DNA of 64,000 bases from Skermanella stibiiresistens SB22 (GCF_000576635.1 NZ_AVFL01000034.1:1-64000); one strand, 5' to 3'; shown: positions 19,479-30,512, numbered from the stretch's first letter. Numbers and translations: made by a program. The notes: generated by a model from the letters alone, not told the origin.

Positions 19479-20093
19479 ATGGACGCGATCAGCACCCCTA
19501 TATCCCGTCACGATCGGCGCGCCTCGCGGTGCGTCGCACCGCTGGTCTGTCTGGCGCTTGGCACCCTGGTGCTTTCCGGTTGCGGCGGCGCCCGTCAGAC
19601 CTTCGGCCTGGACCGCGCGCCTCCCGATGAGTTCAGCGTCGTGACGCGGGCGCCGCTCGCCGTGCCGCCCGAATACAACCTGCGCCCGCCCCAGCCGGGA
19701 GCGCCGCGCCCGCAGGAGTCGGAGACGCGCCAGCAGGCGGCGTCCGCCGTGTTCGGTTCGGCGCCGGTCACCCGTCAGCAGGCCACGGCCGCCAGCCCGG
19801 CTGTCACGACCGGCGAGTCGGCATTGCTGGCCCAGGCGGGAGCGACCCAGACCAGCCAAGGGATCCGCTCGACCGTCAACCAGGAAACGACGGCGATGGC
19901 GGCGCAGGACAGGCGGTTCATCGACAGCCTGCTGTTCTGGCGCACACCCGAGCCGCCCGGCACCGTCGTCAACGCCCAGAAGGAGCAGCAGCGTCTGCGC
20001 GAGAACTCGGCGCTGGGCAAGCCGGTGACCGAAGGCGACACGCCGATCATCGAACGGCGCAGCAAGGCGCCGCTGGAAGGCTTGTTCAATTAA
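19479..20093 (+). CDS. DUF3035-type lipoprotein
   Basis: A 204-aa predicted lipoprotein. The N-terminal signal ends in the lipobox LSGC, giving an acylated Cys near residue 34. The mature part starts with a conserved RAPPDEFSVVTRAPLAVPPEYNLRPPQPG segment, which marks the DUF3035 family found next to lspA in alphaproteobacteria. The rest is low-complexity and rich in Ala, Gln and Thr. The ATG at 19479 follows an AGAAG ribosome-binding site. The function is unknown; location in the cell envelope is expected. It is probably part of the ileS-lspA transcription unit. Confidence 0.85.
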   Translation: MDAISTPISRHDRRASRCVAPLVCLALGTLVLSGCGGARQTFGLDRAPPDEFSVVTRAPLAVPPEYNLRPPQPGAPRPQESETRQQAASAVFGSAPVTRQQATAASPAVTTGESALLAQAGATQTSQGIRSTVNQETTAMAAQDRRFIDSLLFWRTPEPPGTVVNAQKEQQRLRENSALGKPVTEGDTPIIERRSKAPLEGLFN

Positions 20094-20120
20094 CAGGCAC
20101 CCCCCAGCTTTCTGTCCATC

Positions 20121-20159
20121 GGACGATCCCCGCGGCGGCACGCCCGCGGGGATCGGTCC
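20121..20159. other. Strong intergenic hairpin without T-run
   Basis: An 11-bp perfect inverted repeat (20125-20135 with 20144-20154) is extended by GGAC/GTCC outside it. It lies between the lipoprotein and the first M16 peptidase gene. It may stabilise or process mRNA, or act as an inefficient terminator; no T-tract follows. Confidence 0.55.
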
Positions 20160-20189
20160 AGCATCGTTGAAACCAGTCGAGGTGTCGCC

Positions 20190-21740
20190 GTGATCGAACC
20201 GTTGCGCCGGCTGATCGCCGCGCCCGTCGTCGCATCCCTGCTACTGATCTCCGCCGGCGGAACCGTCCTCGCCCAGGACCCGCCGAAGACCGCCGATCCC
20301 AATGTCACGCCCAATACCGCGTCGGCTCCGGCGACACCCGCGGCTCCCCTCCAGGCTCCCGAAACCGCCACACCGGCCGCCCCGCGCAAGGGCGTCTTCT
20401 TCCCCGAGACCTTCACGCTGGACAACGGCATGCAGGTGGTCGTGGTGACGAACCAGAGGGTGCCGGTGATCACCCACATGGTTTGGTACAAGGTCGGCGC
20501 CGCCGACGAGGAGACCGGCAAGTCGGGTATCGCCCACTTCCTGGAACACCTGATGTTCAAGGCGACGGACGAACTGAAGCCGGGTGAGTTCAGCCGGATC
20601 GTCGCCCGCAACGGCGGCCGCGACAACGCCTTCACCTCGTGGGACTACACCGCCTATTTTCAGAACGTCGCCGCCGACCGGCTCGAACTGGTCATGAGGA
20701 TGGAGGCGGACCGGATGGCCAACCTCCGCCTGACCGACGAAACCGTGCTGCCCGAGCGCGACGTCGTACTGGAGGAGCGCCGCCAGCGGACCGAGAACGA
20801 GCCCGGTGACAAGCTGTCCGAACTGGTCCAGGCGTCCCTGTACGTTCACCATCCCTACGGCACGCCCATCATCGGGTGGGAGAACGAGATCCAGAAGCTG
20901 ACCCGCGACGACGCCAACGACTTCTATCACACCTGGTACACGCCCAATAACGCCGTGCTGGTGATCGCCGGTGACGTGACCGTGGATCAGGTCCGCCCGC
21001 TGGCGGAGAAGTATTTCGGCCCGATCGCGCCCCGTCCGGTGCCGGCCCGGGTCCGGGTCGAGGAGCCGCCGTTCGGCGCCGAGCGCCGCGTCATCCTGCG
21101 CGACGCCGAGGTTCGCCAGCCCAGTCTCCGCCGTCTCTATGGCGCGCCCAGTTATAACAGGGGCAAGACGGCCCAGGCCTATCCGCTCCAGGTCCTCAGC
21201 GAGATCGTCGGCGGCGGCGCCACCAGCAGGCTGTACCGGTCTCTGGTGGTCGAACAGCGCCTCGCCACGGCTGCCGGCACCGGCTATTCGCCGGACGCCT
21301 TCGACATGTCGGTGTTCGGCGCCTATGTCAGCCCCAATCCGGGCGTCGACATGGACAAGCTGGAAGCGGCGCTGGTCGAGCAGCTGGAGAAGGTCGTCAA
21401 CGAGGGCGTCACCGCCGCGGAGGTCGAGACCGCCAAGACCCGGATGGAACGCGAGGCGATCTTCGCCCGCGACAGCCTGCGCGGTCCCGCGATGAGCTTC
21501 GGGGTGGCGCTGACCACCGGCAGGACGATCGAGGATGTCGAGGCGTGGCCCGAACGGATCGCCGCCGTCACGGTCGATCAGGTCAACGCCGCCGCCCGCG
21601 CCGTGTTGGGCCAAGCCAATCCGGTGACCGGGCTGTTGCTGCCGGCCCCCGTCCGGGAGGCCGCCGCCGGTCAGGCCGGACAACCGTCGCCCACTCCGTC
21701 CGCTCCCCCCGTTTCCGGAACCTCGGGAATGATCCGATGA
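20190..21740 (+). CDS. M16 family zinc metallopeptidase, catalytic member
   Basis: A 516-aa exported peptidase. The N-terminal signal sequence ends near VLAQD. The inverted zinc motif HFLEH is present near residue 116 with the downstream acidic ENEPGDKLSE segment, so this copy should be active. It resembles the beta subunit of the mitochondrial processing peptidase and bacterial PqqL/YmxG-type proteins. The start is GTG, with GAGG upstream. The C-terminus is low-complexity and rich in Ala and Pro. The next gene overlaps by ATGA and encodes an inactive partner. Confidence 0.92.
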   Translation: MIEPLRRLIAAPVVASLLLISAGGTVLAQDPPKTADPNVTPNTASAPATPAAPLQAPETATPAAPRKGVFFPETFTLDNGMQVVVVTNQRVPVITHMVWYKVGAADEETGKSGIAHFLEHLMFKATDELKPGEFSRIVARNGGRDNAFTSWDYTAYFQNVAADRLELVMRMEADRMANLRLTDETVLPERDVVLEERRQRTENEPGDKLSELVQASLYVHHPYGTPIIGWENEIQKLTRDDANDFYHTWYTPNNAVLVIAGDVTVDQVRPLAEKYFGPIAPRPVPARVRVEEPPFGAERRVILRDAEVRQPSLRRLYGAPSYNRGKTAQAYPLQVLSEIVGGGATSRLYRSLVVEQRLATAAGTGYSPDAFDMSVFGAYVSPNPGVDMDKLEAALVEQLEKVVNEGVTAAEVETAKTRMEREAIFARDSLRGPAMSFGVALTTGRTIEDVEAWPERIAAVTVDQVNAAARAVLGQANPVTGLLLPAPVREAAAGQAGQPSPTPSAPPVSGTSGMIR

Positions 21741-23092
21741 CCCGCCGCCTGTCGATCCCGGCTTTCCTGTCCACCTTCGTCCTGATCGTCACCTGCTTCA
21801 TCTCGACCGCCCAGGCGATCGATATCAAGCGGGTGGTCAGCCCCGGGGGCATCGAGGCGTGGCTGGTCCAGGACACCAAGATCCCGCTGTTGGCGATCAA
21901 GTTCGCCTTCAAGGGCGGCGTCGAGACCGATCCCGCCGGCAAGGAGGGCTTGGCCAACCTCACCTCGACCCTGCTGGACGAGGGAGCCGGTCCCCACGAC
22001 AGCCAGGAATTCCAGCGGCGGCTGGCCGACAACTCGATCTCAATCAGCTTCACCGCCACGGTCGATGGCTTCTACGGCGGGGTGGAGACGTTGGTCGAAA
22101 CCCAGGACGAGGCGTTCGACCTCACCAGGCTTGCCTTGACCGAGCCGCGGTTCGACGAGGAGGCGGTCGAGCGGATGCGCCGCGCGGTCCTGACCCAGAT
22201 TCGCCGCGACCAGGGCGATCCCGATTTCATCGCCCGGCGGGCCCTGTACGAGACCGCCTTCCCGGACCATCCCTATGGCAAGCGCGCCCGCGGCACGGCC
22301 GAGAGCGTCGGCGGCATCACGACCGACGACCTTCACGCCTTCGTGCGCGAGCGGTTCGCCAAGGACAACCTGACCGTCGCGGTCACCGGCGACATCTCAC
22401 CCGAACAGCTAGGCCCCGTGTTGGATCGCCTCTTCGGCGCCCTGCCCGAAAACGCCAAGGTCCAGCCCCCCGCCGACACGACTCCCAAAGGCGCCGGGGA
22501 AACCATCCTGGTGCCCCGGCCGCAGGCCCAGAGCGTCGTCCTGATGAGCGAGCCCGGCGTCAAGCGCGACGACCCCGACTGGTTCCCGGCCTACATCATG
22601 AACTACGTGCTGGGCGGCGGCAGCTTCAGTTCCCGCTTGATGAACGAGATCCGGGAGAAGCGCGGGCTGACCTATGGCGTCTACAGCTATCTGGTCCCGT
22701 TCCAGCATGCCGCCATGGTGATGGCCGGGGGCTCGACCGCCAACCAGAACGCTGGCAAGATGGTCGAGCTGATGAAGGAGGAGTGGCGGAAGATGCGGGA
22801 TGAGGGCATCACCCAAGCCGAGTTGGATGACGCCAAGACTTTCCTGACCGGATCGTTCCCGCTTCAGTTCACCTCCAGCGAGGCCATCGCCGATGTCCTG
22901 CTCCAGGTCCAGCGCGACAATCTCGGCATCGACTATCTCGACCGCCGCACCGCCCTGATCAACTCGGTCACGCTGGACGATGTCAAGCGCGTCGCCCAGC
23001 GCCTGCTCGATCCGGCGGCGCTGCTGACCGTGGTGGTGGGCAAGCCTGAAGGAATCGAGCCGACCCGGACGATGGATGACGTCCCGAGCTAA
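21737..23092 (+). CDS. M16 family protein lacking the zinc motif (partner of the preceding peptidase)
   Basis: A 451-aa M16 fold with a signal peptide ending AQAID. The HxxEH motif is missing; the equivalent place reads GLANLTSTLLDEG. The substrate-binding Arg/Tyr pair is kept in REKRGLTYGVYS. This division of labour matches the alpha/beta pair of the mitochondrial processing peptidase and bacterial M16B heterodimers, so a periplasmic heterodimer is inferred. The ATG overlaps the upstream stop codon, which supports equal production of both. Confidence 0.9.
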   Translation: MTRRLSIPAFLSTFVLIVTCFISTAQAIDIKRVVSPGGIEAWLVQDTKIPLLAIKFAFKGGVETDPAGKEGLANLTSTLLDEGAGPHDSQEFQRRLADNSISISFTATVDGFYGGVETLVETQDEAFDLTRLALTEPRFDEEAVERMRRAVLTQIRRDQGDPDFIARRALYETAFPDHPYGKRARGTAESVGGITTDDLHAFVRERFAKDNLTVAVTGDISPEQLGPVLDRLFGALPENAKVQPPADTTPKGAGETILVPRPQAQSVVLMSEPGVKRDDPDWFPAYIMNYVLGGGSFSSRLMNEIREKRGLTYGVYSYLVPFQHAAMVMAGGSTANQNAGKMVELMKEEWRKMRDEGITQAELDDAKTFLTGSFPLQFTSSEAIADVLLQVQRDNLGIDYLDRRTALINSVTLDDVKRVAQRLLDPAALLTVVVGKPEGIEPTRTMDDVPS

Positions 23093-23222
23093 ACAATCAA
23101 ACTGGCTGGGGCGCCGGGATGGTGACCTTCGATGACCTTCCGGCGTATGGAGATGCGGCCGAACACCCGTCCGCGATGTTCATTCGGCAAAACTGGATCG
23201 ACCAACGAGAGGCAACATCTCC

Positions 23223-24857
23223 ATGTCCGTTCTGACCGACTCCTCCGCTTGGCAAGCTTTGGCGGCACACCGCTCCCGGATTGACGGTGTCCACACGCGT
23301 GACCTGTTCGCGCGCGATTCCGACAGGTTCTCCCGGTTCTCCGCCCGCCTCGGCGATCTGACGCTGGATTACTCCAAGAACGGAATCACCGAGGAGACGG
23401 TGGGCTTGCTGCTCGACTTGGCGCGCCAGCTGGACGTCGCCGGCTGGCGCGACCGCATGTTCTCCGGAGAGCGCATCAACACGACCGAAGACCGCGCCGT
23501 TCTCCACACGGCGCTCCGCAACCGCTCCAACCGCCCGGTGATCGTCGACGGCAAGGACGTGATGCCCGAGATCAACGCCGTGCTGGCGCGGATGGGCAGG
23601 TTCGCGCGGGCGGTGCGCGACGGCGCCTGGACCGGCCACGACGGCTCCCAGATGACCGATGTGGTGAACATCGGCATCGGCGGGTCGGACCTTGGCCCCT
23701 ACATGGCCTGCGAGGCGCTGAAGCCCTATGGCCACCCGGACCTGCGGATGCATTTCGTCTCCAACGTGGACGGCACCCACATGGCGGAGACCCTGAAAAA
23801 GTGCCGTCCGGCGACGACGCTGTTCATCATCGCCTCCAAGACCTTCACGACCCAGGAGACGCTGACCAACGCCCACACGGCGCGCGCGTGGTTCCTGGAG
23901 ACGGTCGGAGACGAGACCGCCGTCGCCAAGCACTTCGTCGCGGTATCGACCAACCAGGCGGAAGTCGCCAAGTTCGGTATCGACACCGAGAACATGTTCG
24001 AGTTCTGGGATTGGGTCGGCGGGCGCTACAGCCTGTGGTCCGCCATCGGCCTGCCGATCGCGCTGGCTATCGGCATGGACAATTTCGAGGCGATGCTGGC
24101 CGGCGCCCACGAGATGGACGAGCACTTCCGGACCGCGCCGCCAGAAGCGAACCTGCCGCTGCTGCTGGGGCTGATCGGGGTCTGGAACGCGAATTTCCTA
24201 GGTGCCGACAGCTACGCCGTATTGCCTTACGATCAGTACATGCACCGGTTCCCGGCCTATCTTCAGCAACTGGACATGGAGAGCAACGGCAAGTCGGTCG
24301 ACCGCTCCGGCAACCGGGTCGACTACGCCACCGGGCCGATCCTGTTCGGTGAGCCGGGCACCAATGGGCAGCACGCCTTCTACCAGCTGATCCACCAAGG
24401 CACCCGCGTCGTGCCGGCCGATTTCCTGGCTCCGGTCCATAGCCAGAACCCGATCGGCAAGCACCACCGGATCCTGCTGTCCAACTTCCTGGCGCAGCCG
24501 GAGGCGTTGATGCGCGGCAAGAACGCCGAAGAGGTCCGAGCCGAACTGGAAGGGGCCGGCGTGATCGGCGAGGCGCTGGAAGCGCTGGTGCCTCACAAGA
24601 TCTTCGAGGGCAACCGGCCGACCAACTCGATCCTGTTCGAAAAACTCGATCCCCGTACCCTGGGGATGCTCGTGGCTCTCTACGAGCACAAGGTCTTCGT
24701 GCAGGGGATCATCTGGAACATCAATTCCTTCGACCAGTGGGGCGTCGAGCTTGGCAAGCAGTTGGCCAAGGTGATCCTACCCGAATTGACCGAGGCATCC
24801 GATCCGGTTGGACATGATTCCTCCACTTCCGCGCTGATCCAGGCTTGCAGGGAGTAG
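23223..24857 (+). CDS. pgi: Glucose-6-phosphate isomerase
   Basis: Cytoplasmic enzyme of 544 aa that interconverts glucose-6-phosphate and fructose-6-phosphate. Family signatures are [13 protein letters not shown] and the C-terminal [14 protein letters not shown]. The catalytic Glu lies in the MESNGKSVD region and the catalytic His in the [13 protein letters not shown] region. GAGAGG precedes the ATG. It appears monocistronic. Confidence 0.97.
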   Translation: MSVLTDSSAWQALAAHRSRIDGVHTRDLFARDSDRFSRFSARLGDLTLDYSKNGITEETVGLLLDLARQLDVAGWRDRMFSGERINTTEDRAVLHTALRNRSNRPVIVDGKDVMPEINAVLARMGRFARAVRDGAWTGHDGSQMTDVVNIGIGGSDLGPYMACEALKPYGHPDLRMHFVSNVDGTHMAETLKKCRPATTLFIIASKTFTTQETLTNAHTARAWFLETVGDETAVAKHFVAVSTNQAEVAKFGIDTENMFEFWDWVGGRYSLWSAIGLPIALAIGMDNFEAMLAGAHEMDEHFRTAPPEANLPLLLGLIGVWNANFLGADSYAVLPYDQYMHRFPAYLQQLDMESNGKSVDRSGNRVDYATGPILFGEPGTNGQHAFYQLIHQGTRVVPADFLAPVHSQNPIGKHHRILLSNFLAQPEALMRGKNAEEVRAELEGAGVIGEALEALVPHKIFEGNRPTNSILFEKLDPRTLGMLVALYEHKVFVQGIIWNINSFDQWGVELGKQLAKVILPELTEASDPVGHDSSTSALIQACRE

Positions 24858-24929
24858 CGCCGACACACCCGCACACGCTATGCTGTCGATTATAGGTAAA
24901 TGTAACCGATCTGGCGCGCGTAGGTTTTT

Positions 24930-26222
24930 ATGACACAGTCCCGTCCTCTGACGCGGATAGATCAGGCACAGTTGGATGTCGTCGTCAAACGGCATGAGAT
25001 GTTCCGCAACGCGCGGATGGGGGGATCGCGGGCGACCTTGTCGTTCTTCGACCTCTCCGGCCTGAGCCTGGCTGGACGGGACTTGGCCCATGCCGATTTC
25101 GTCGGTTCGGCGATGCGGGGCGCCAATCTCGCGGGCGCAAGGCTGGACTGCGCCGCCATGTTCGCCTGCGATCTCAGGCAGGCCAACCTGGAGAACGCCA
25201 GCCTGGTCAAGACCGACCTGCGCGGCGCCTGCCTGCGGGGCGCCGTGCTGATCGGCGCCAACCTGTTCGAGAGCGATCTTCGCGACGGTACGTTGGCCGA
25301 GACGGATCGAGGCGGCAACCTCAAGATCCTCCAGGTGGAAACCCAGCCGACGGAAGCGTCGGGGGCAGACCTCAGCGGCGCCAACTTGACCAACGCCCGA
25401 CTGTCGGGCGCCATGGCGCTCCACACCGACTTCACCGACGCCGTCATGCGCGGCTGCAAGCTGATCCGCGCCACCATGCGTGGCGCCAACTTCACCGGCA
25501 GCAACCTGGAGGGCGCCGATCTCAGCGGGGCCGACCTACGCGGCGCCTGCCTGCGGGGCGCGGTCCTGACCGGCGCCTCCATGACCATGACGGAGATGGC
25601 GGGCGCCGACACCGAGGACATGCTTTCCGATCAACCCGCCGGCCTCTCGCCCGATGGGCTCGGGAAGCCCCTGGATGAACTGGCGCGCGATCATACCCTA
25701 TGGGTCGGCAGCGGTGGCGCGCAGGGCGCCAAGCTCGTCCTCACCGGCTACGATCTGCGCGGCAGTCCTTCGCTGGCCCGCATGTGCCTGACCATGGTGG
25801 TGGCCGGCGGGGCGGTGTTCTATGGGATGAACCTCGAAGGGGTCCAACTTCAGGCCGCCAACCTGGAGGGCGCCGACCTCCGGACCTGCAAGCTCGCCGG
25901 AGCCGACCTCCGGGGCATCAACCTGAAGCGGGCCAAGCTCAACAATGCCGACTTGGGCGGCGCCAACCTTCGGCCCCTGATGCTGGACGAGAAGCGGGCG
26001 ATGCGCTCCGACCTGGAGGGCGCCAAGCTACGCTACGTCAACCTGAGCGGCGCCTGTCTCAGGGGAGTCAGTTTCGCCGGCGCCGACCTGTCCTTCGCCA
26101 ACCTGCTGGGCGCCGACATGACCAAGACCGACTTTCGCAATGCCAAGCTATTCGGCGCCAGGGTCGAGCGATCGGCGATGCAGACCGCCAACCTGGAAGG
26201 CGCCGCTGGTCTCAAGGTGTGA
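24930..26222 (+). CDS. Pentapeptide-repeat protein
   Basis: A 430-aa protein built largely of A(D/N)LxG pentapeptide repeats. These occur as two blocks, about residues 45-230 and 295-428, separated by a non-repeat linker with [27 protein letters not shown]. Such repeats fold as a right-handed quadrilateral beta-helix; some members mimic DNA and bind gyrase. No signal peptide or membrane segment is visible. It lies alone between pgi and mutL. The function is unknown. Confidence 0.88.
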   Translation: MTQSRPLTRIDQAQLDVVVKRHEMFRNARMGGSRATLSFFDLSGLSLAGRDLAHADFVGSAMRGANLAGARLDCAAMFACDLRQANLENASLVKTDLRGACLRGAVLIGANLFESDLRDGTLAETDRGGNLKILQVETQPTEASGADLSGANLTNARLSGAMALHTDFTDAVMRGCKLIRATMRGANFTGSNLEGADLSGADLRGACLRGAVLTGASMTMTEMAGADTEDMLSDQPAGLSPDGLGKPLDELARDHTLWVGSGGAQGAKLVLTGYDLRGSPSLARMCLTMVVAGGAVFYGMNLEGVQLQAANLEGADLRTCKLAGADLRGINLKRAKLNNADLGGANLRPLMLDEKRAMRSDLEGAKLRYVNLSGACLRGVSFAGADLSFANLLGADMTKTDFRNAKLFGARVERSAMQTANLEGAAGLKV

Positions 26223-26274
26223 TCATCCGCGAGGGCTGGTGACAGATCACGTTTCACCGCCTACATTTTGCGAC

Positions 26275-28101
26275 ATGACGATCCGCCTTCTCCCCGAGAC
26301 ACTGGTCAACCGCATCGCCGCCGGCGAGGTGGTCGAGCGCCCGGCCGCCGCCGTCAAGGAATTGGTCGAGAACGCCTTGGACGCCGGCGCCACCCGGATC
26401 GACATCGTGATCCGCGACGGCGGCCGATCCCTAATCGCGGTCACCGACGACGGCTGCGGCATGACAGGCGACGAACTGGAACTCGCGGTCGAGCGCCATG
26501 CCACCTCCAAGCTTCCTGGCGAGGACCTGCTTAATATCGCCACGCTGGGCTTCCGTGGCGAGGCGCTACCGTCGATCGGCGCCGTCAGCCGCATGACGAT
26601 CACCAGCAAGGCGGTGGGTGCCGACAGCGCCTGGTGCATCGCGGTCGAAGGAGGCGCCAAGGGCGGGGTCCTGCCGGCGTCCCATCAGGAGGGAACCCGG
26701 ATCGAGGTCCGTGATCTGTTCTACGCGACTCCGGCCCGCCTCAAGTTCCTCAAGCAGCCACGGACCGAGTTCGACCACGCGGTCGACGCGGTCGAGCGTC
26801 TGGCGATGGCGCATCCCGGCGTCTCCTTCACCGTCACCGGCGATGGCCGAACGCCGTTGCGCCTCTCCGCCACCCAGGGCGAGTTGCTCGACGCGCGCCT
26901 GACCCGGCTGGGCGCCCTGATGGGGCGGGAGTTCTCGGACAACGCCGTCCCGGTCGCGGCCGAGCGCGGCGCCGTCACGCTGACCGGCCATATCGGCCTG
27001 CCGACGCTCAACCGCCCGACGGCGCGGCACCAGTACCTGTTCGTCAATGGCAGGCCCGTCCGCGACAAGCTGCTGGTGGGCGCGGTCCGGGGAGCCTATG
27101 CCGATTTCCTGGCACGCGACCGCCATCCGATGCTGGCGCTGTTCCTGGACATCCACCCCGAGGAGGTCGACGTCAACGTCCATCCGGCCAAGGCGGAGGT
27201 CCGCTTCCGCGACAGCGCCCTGGTGCGCGGCCTGATCGTCGGCGCCCTCAGGCACGCGCTGGCGCAAGCGGGACACCGGGCATCCAACACGGTCGCCACC
27301 GCGACACTCGACGCCTTCTCGCCGAGGACCGACGCGTCGGCGATGCCGCCCACCCGGTTCGACTTCCAGTATGGCCAGGGCGCCCCACGGTCCAGCACCG
27401 TGCCGCGCGATCTGGCCGAGGCGGTGGCGGCGTTCCAGGCGCCGCTGACCGGCTTCTCCGCCCAACCCTCCGCCCGGCCCGCCGCCTTTTCCGATGGGCC
27501 GGCGGCGCCGGTACAGGACGACCATCCCCTCGGTGCCGCGCGGGCGCAGGTCCACAATACTTACATCGTCGCCCAGACGGGTGATGGCATCGTCATCGTC
27601 GACCAGCACGCCGCCCACGAGCGTTTGGTCTACGAGAAGTTCAAGCAGGCGATGGTCGACGGCGGGGTCAAGCGCCAGGGGCTGCTGATACCCGAGGTGG
27701 TCGAGTTGGACGAACCCTCGGCCGCCCGCCTCGTCGCCCGCGCCGAGGAACTGATGGAACTCGGTCTGGTGCTGGAGCCGTTCGGCGACGGTTGCGTGGT
27801 GGTCCGCGAATTTCCGGCCCTGCTCGGCAAGACGGATATCAAGGGCCTCGTGCGCGATTTGGCGGACGAATTGGCGGAACTCGGCGATACGCTGAGCCTG
27901 CGCGAGCGGCTGGACGCCGTCTGCTCCACCATGGCGTGCCACGGCTCGGTCCGCGCCGGCCGCGGCCTCAATCAGGATGAGATGAACGCCCTGCTGCGCC
28001 AGATGGAGGCGACCCCCCACAGCGGCCAGTGCAACCACGGCCGCCCCACCTATGTGGAACTCAAGCTCTCCGACATCGAACGGCTGTTCGGCCGACGTTA
28101 G
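26275..28101 (+). CDS. mutL: DNA mismatch repair protein MutL
   Basis: A 608-aa GHKL ATPase that couples MutS mismatch recognition to excision. N-terminal motifs are [28 protein letters not shown] and [19 protein letters not shown]. The C-terminal domain carries the metal-binding endonuclease motif [12 protein letters not shown] near residue 443, with ACHGSVRAG and CNHGRPT. This copy should therefore nick DNA itself, as expected in bacteria without MutH. ATG 26275 begins the conserved [10 protein letters not shown] sequence, although the frame is open further upstream. Confidence 0.97.
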   Translation: MTIRLLPETLVNRIAAGEVVERPAAAVKELVENALDAGATRIDIVIRDGGRSLIAVTDDGCGMTGDELELAVERHATSKLPGEDLLNIATLGFRGEALPSIGAVSRMTITSKAVGADSAWCIAVEGGAKGGVLPASHQEGTRIEVRDLFYATPARLKFLKQPRTEFDHAVDAVERLAMAHPGVSFTVTGDGRTPLRLSATQGELLDARLTRLGALMGREFSDNAVPVAAERGAVTLTGHIGLPTLNRPTARHQYLFVNGRPVRDKLLVGAVRGAYADFLARDRHPMLALFLDIHPEEVDVNVHPAKAEVRFRDSALVRGLIVGALRHALAQAGHRASNTVATATLDAFSPRTDASAMPPTRFDFQYGQGAPRSSTVPRDLAEAVAAFQAPLTGFSAQPSARPAAFSDGPAAPVQDDHPLGAARAQVHNTYIVAQTGDGIVIVDQHAAHERLVYEKFKQAMVDGGVKRQGLLIPEVVELDEPSAARLVARAEELMELGLVLEPFGDGCVVVREFPALLGKTDIKGLVRDLADELAELGDTLSLRERLDAVCSTMACHGSVRAGRGLNQDEMNALLRQMEATPHSGQCNHGRPTYVELKLSDIERLFGRR

Positions 28102-28649
28102 CCGACCCGCAGGAACAGCACCCGGGTATCGCCATAGGCGCGGTCGTCCAGCGGCTCCGCGAAGGCGGGGGCTTCCCAGGGGTCTTCCAGCCCGATCTCG
28201 ACCACCGCGACCGCGTCGGGCGCGCACCAGCCGCGATCACGCAATGCCGTCAACGCCGTGGGCGCCAGTCCCTTGGCGTAGGGCGGGTCGAGGAACAGGA
28301 ACGCGCAGGCCACCTGCGCGCGGGGCGGGCGGGTGGCGTCGGCGCGGATGATGTCGCAGTGGCCGGCGACCGACAGGGCCGCGACGTTGCGCCGGACCAG
28401 GTCCAGGGACTCCCGTCCATTGTCCAGGAAGACCGCGCGCTTGGCTCCGCGCGACAGCGCCTCCAGGCCCAGCGCGCCCGTGCCGCAGAAGGCGTCCAGC
28501 ACGACGGCGCCCTCGATCTCCGGAGCCCAGTCGGCGTGGGCCAGGATGTTGAAGATCGCTTCCCGGGTGCGGTCGCTGGTCGGCCGAATGTCGCGTCCGG
28601 CCGGAGCTTCCAGGCGCCGGCCGCGCAGGTTACCGCCGACGAGTCTCAT
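28098..28649 (-). CDS. rsmD: 16S rRNA (guanine(966)-N(2))-methyltransferase
   Basis: An SAM-dependent rRNA methyltransferase of 183 aa. Family features are [15 protein letters not shown] at the start, [15 protein letters not shown], the SAM-binding [18 protein letters not shown] and the catalytic FLDPPY. ATG 28649 is chosen because it opens the conserved sequence. It overlaps the 3' end of rluB by 20 bases and converges on mutL, with the stops overlapping by four bases. Confidence 0.94.
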   Translation of the reverse strand: MRLVGGNLRGRRLEAPAGRDIRPTSDRTREAIFNILAHADWAPEIEGAVVLDAFCGTGALGLEALSRGAKRAVFLDNGRESLDLVRRNVAALSVAGHCDIIRADATRPPRAQVACAFLFLDPPYAKGLAPTALTALRDRGWCAPDAVAVVEIGLEDPWEAPAFAEPLDDRAYGDTRVLFLRVG

Positions 28650-29571
28650 GTCTGCCCTTGGGTGGTTCGCCAGTTGGGGAACGGCGCTCGCCTTCACCTC
28701 GCGCGCCAGGCTTGCCGGCCGGTTTCGCGAAGGGCTTGCCGTGGGGCTTGGGTTGCGGCTTCGCCTTGGCGGTGCCGGTGTTCGGCTTGGCCGGCTCGTC
28801 GCCCCGGTCCAGGAAGAACTTGGAGACTTGGTCGCGCAGCACCCGTTTCGGCACCTCCTCGACCTCGCCGCGCTCCAGCTTGCCCAGCTGGAACGGGCCA
28901 TAGGCGACGCGGATCAGCCGGTTGACCGTCAGCGCCATGCTTTCCATGACGTTGCGGACCTCGCGGTTCTTGCCCTCGCGGAGCGTCACGGTCAGCCACG
29001 CGTTCGCGCCCTGCTGGCGGTCGAGGACCGCCTCAATCGGACCATACTGGATGCCGTCGATCGCGACGCCGCGCGCTAGGCCCATCAGCCGGTCGGGATT
29101 GACGAAGCCGTTGACGCGCACGCGGTACTTCCGGGCCCATCCCGTCGTCGGCAATTCCAGGAAGCGCGCCAGCTCGCCGTCGTTGGTCAGCAGCAGCAGC
29201 CCTTCGGTCGTGAGGTCCAGCCGGCCGACGGAAATGACGCGCGGCAGATCCGCCGGCAAGACGTCGAACACCGTCTGGCGGCCCTTCTCGTCACGCGCCG
29301 AGGTCACCAGACCCTCCGGCTTGTGGTAGCGCCACAAGCGGGTCGGCTCCAGGCTGGGCAGCGGCTTGCCGTCGACGACGATGGTATCCCGCGGACCCAC
29401 GACGACCGCGGGGGTGGTCAGCACGGCGCCATTGACGATGACGCGGCCATCGGCGATCCAGCGTTCGGCGTCACGGCGCGAGCAGAGGCCCGCGCGGGCC
29501 AAGCGCTTGGCGATACGTTCGGGGCCTCCCGACGCCTCTTCTGGCGAGGGATCGGTAACGGAATCGGTCAT
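28630..29571 (-). CDS. rluB: 23S rRNA pseudouridine synthase (RluB family)
   Basis: A 313-aa pseudouridine synthase of the RsuA/RluB family. An N-terminal S4 RNA-binding domain (RIAKRLARAGLCSRRDAERWI) is followed by the catalytic GRLDLTTEGLLLLTNDG, where the Asp is catalytic, and by EGKNREVRNVM. The last 60 residues are a basic Lys/Pro/Gly/Arg-rich tail, common in alphaproteobacterial members. It is co-transcribed with rsmD, both acting on rRNA. Confidence 0.92.
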   Translation of the reverse strand: MTDSVTDPSPEEASGGPERIAKRLARAGLCSRRDAERWIADGRVIVNGAVLTTPAVVVGPRDTIVVDGKPLPSLEPTRLWRYHKPEGLVTSARDEKGRQTVFDVLPADLPRVISVGRLDLTTEGLLLLTNDGELARFLELPTTGWARKYRVRVNGFVNPDRLMGLARGVAIDGIQYGPIEAVLDRQQGANAWLTVTLREGKNREVRNVMESMALTVNRLIRVAYGPFQLGKLERGEVEEVPKRVLRDQVSKFFLDRGDEPAKPNTGTAKAKPQPKPHGKPFAKPAGKPGARGEGERRSPTGEPPKGRHETRRR

Positions 29572-29682
29572 CGGCGGGCTCCTGCCCGGTGCGGCGGCAT
29601 GGGTATCGACATGCCGCGACTGTACGGGGCGGGAGACACCGCCGCAAGGACCGTGCCGCTTTGGGTGCGGGCTCCTAGACGG

Positions 29683-29892
29683 TCAGTCCTCCAGGCGGAA
29701 ACCGACCTTGATGACGACTTGGTAATGCGCGACCTTGCCCCCCGAGATATGGCCGCGCGTCTCGACGACCTCGAACCAGTCGAGATGGTCGTGCATGGTC
29801 GCGGCGCGGGCGACGGCTCCCTGGATCGCGTCCTCGATGCTGGTGGGCGACGATCCGACGATCTCGATTTTCTGATAGACGTGGTCGCTCAT
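29683..29892 (-). CDS. Dodecin family flavin-binding protein
   Basis: A 69-aa protein that begins [15 protein letters not shown] and contains [15 protein letters not shown] and [17 protein letters not shown]. These are the conserved segments of dodecin, which forms hollow dodecamers storing riboflavin or FMN. GGGAG precedes the ATG at 29892. It is monocistronic and diverges from tadA. Confidence 0.92.
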   Translation of the reverse strand: MSDHVYQKIEIVGSSPTSIEDAIQGAVARAATMHDHLDWFEVVETRGHISGGKVAHYQVVIKVGFRLED

Positions 29893-30038
29893 GGTGGATG
29901 GCTCCCCTGGGGTTGAGGGTGAAGCATGGGCCGGTCGAGGCGTGCCGCGCAACCATGCGGGGCGGGAGCCGCCAGTTTGCCGCGGGCGGCGGTCTCACCG
30001 GCTTGACGCGGTCTCCCATTACTTGCCAGTGTGCGGCC

Positions 30039-30512
30039 ATGACCAAGGCCTCCGCCGATCCGAAAGCGATAACCCCCATGGCGCTGGCGTTCGCCGAGGC
30101 CGAGGCCGCCGCGGCGCGGGGAGAGGTGCCGGTCGGAGCCGTGATAATCGAGTCGAAAAGCGGGCGGGTGCTGGCCGCGGCGGGCAATCGGACGGAGGAG
30201 TTGGCCGATCCGACCGCCCATGCGGAGCTTCTGGTCATCCGTTCGGCGTGCGCCGATCGAAGGGAGCCTCGCCTTCCGGATTGTGATCTATACGTGACTT
30301 TGGAGCCATGTGCCATGTGCGCCGCGGCAATCAGTTTTGCCCGGTTGCGTCGAGTGTACTTCGGGGCTTATGATGTAAAAGGCGGTGGGGTCGAACATGG
30401 GCCCCGCTTCTTCCACCAGGCGACTTGCCACCACGTTCCCGAGACTTATGGCGGGCTGGGGGAGCGTCGGGCGGCGGAGCTGTTGAGGGTGTTTTTCCGT
30501 CAGCGGCGCTAG
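30039..30512 (+). CDS. tadA: tRNA-specific adenosine deaminase
   Basis: A 157-aa zinc-dependent deaminase that converts adenosine to inosine at the wobble position of tRNA-Arg(ACG). The zinc site is complete, with HAE in PTAHAELL and PCAMC in TLEPCAMCAAA. ATG 30039 is chosen over the open upstream frame because it begins the conserved region at about the usual family length. Confidence 0.95.
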   Translation: MTKASADPKAITPMALAFAEAEAAAARGEVPVGAVIIESKSGRVLAAAGNRTEELADPTAHAELLVIRSACADRREPRLPDCDLYVTLEPCAMCAAAISFARLRRVYFGAYDVKGGGVEHGPRFFHQATCHHVPETYGGLGERRAAELLRVFFRQRR

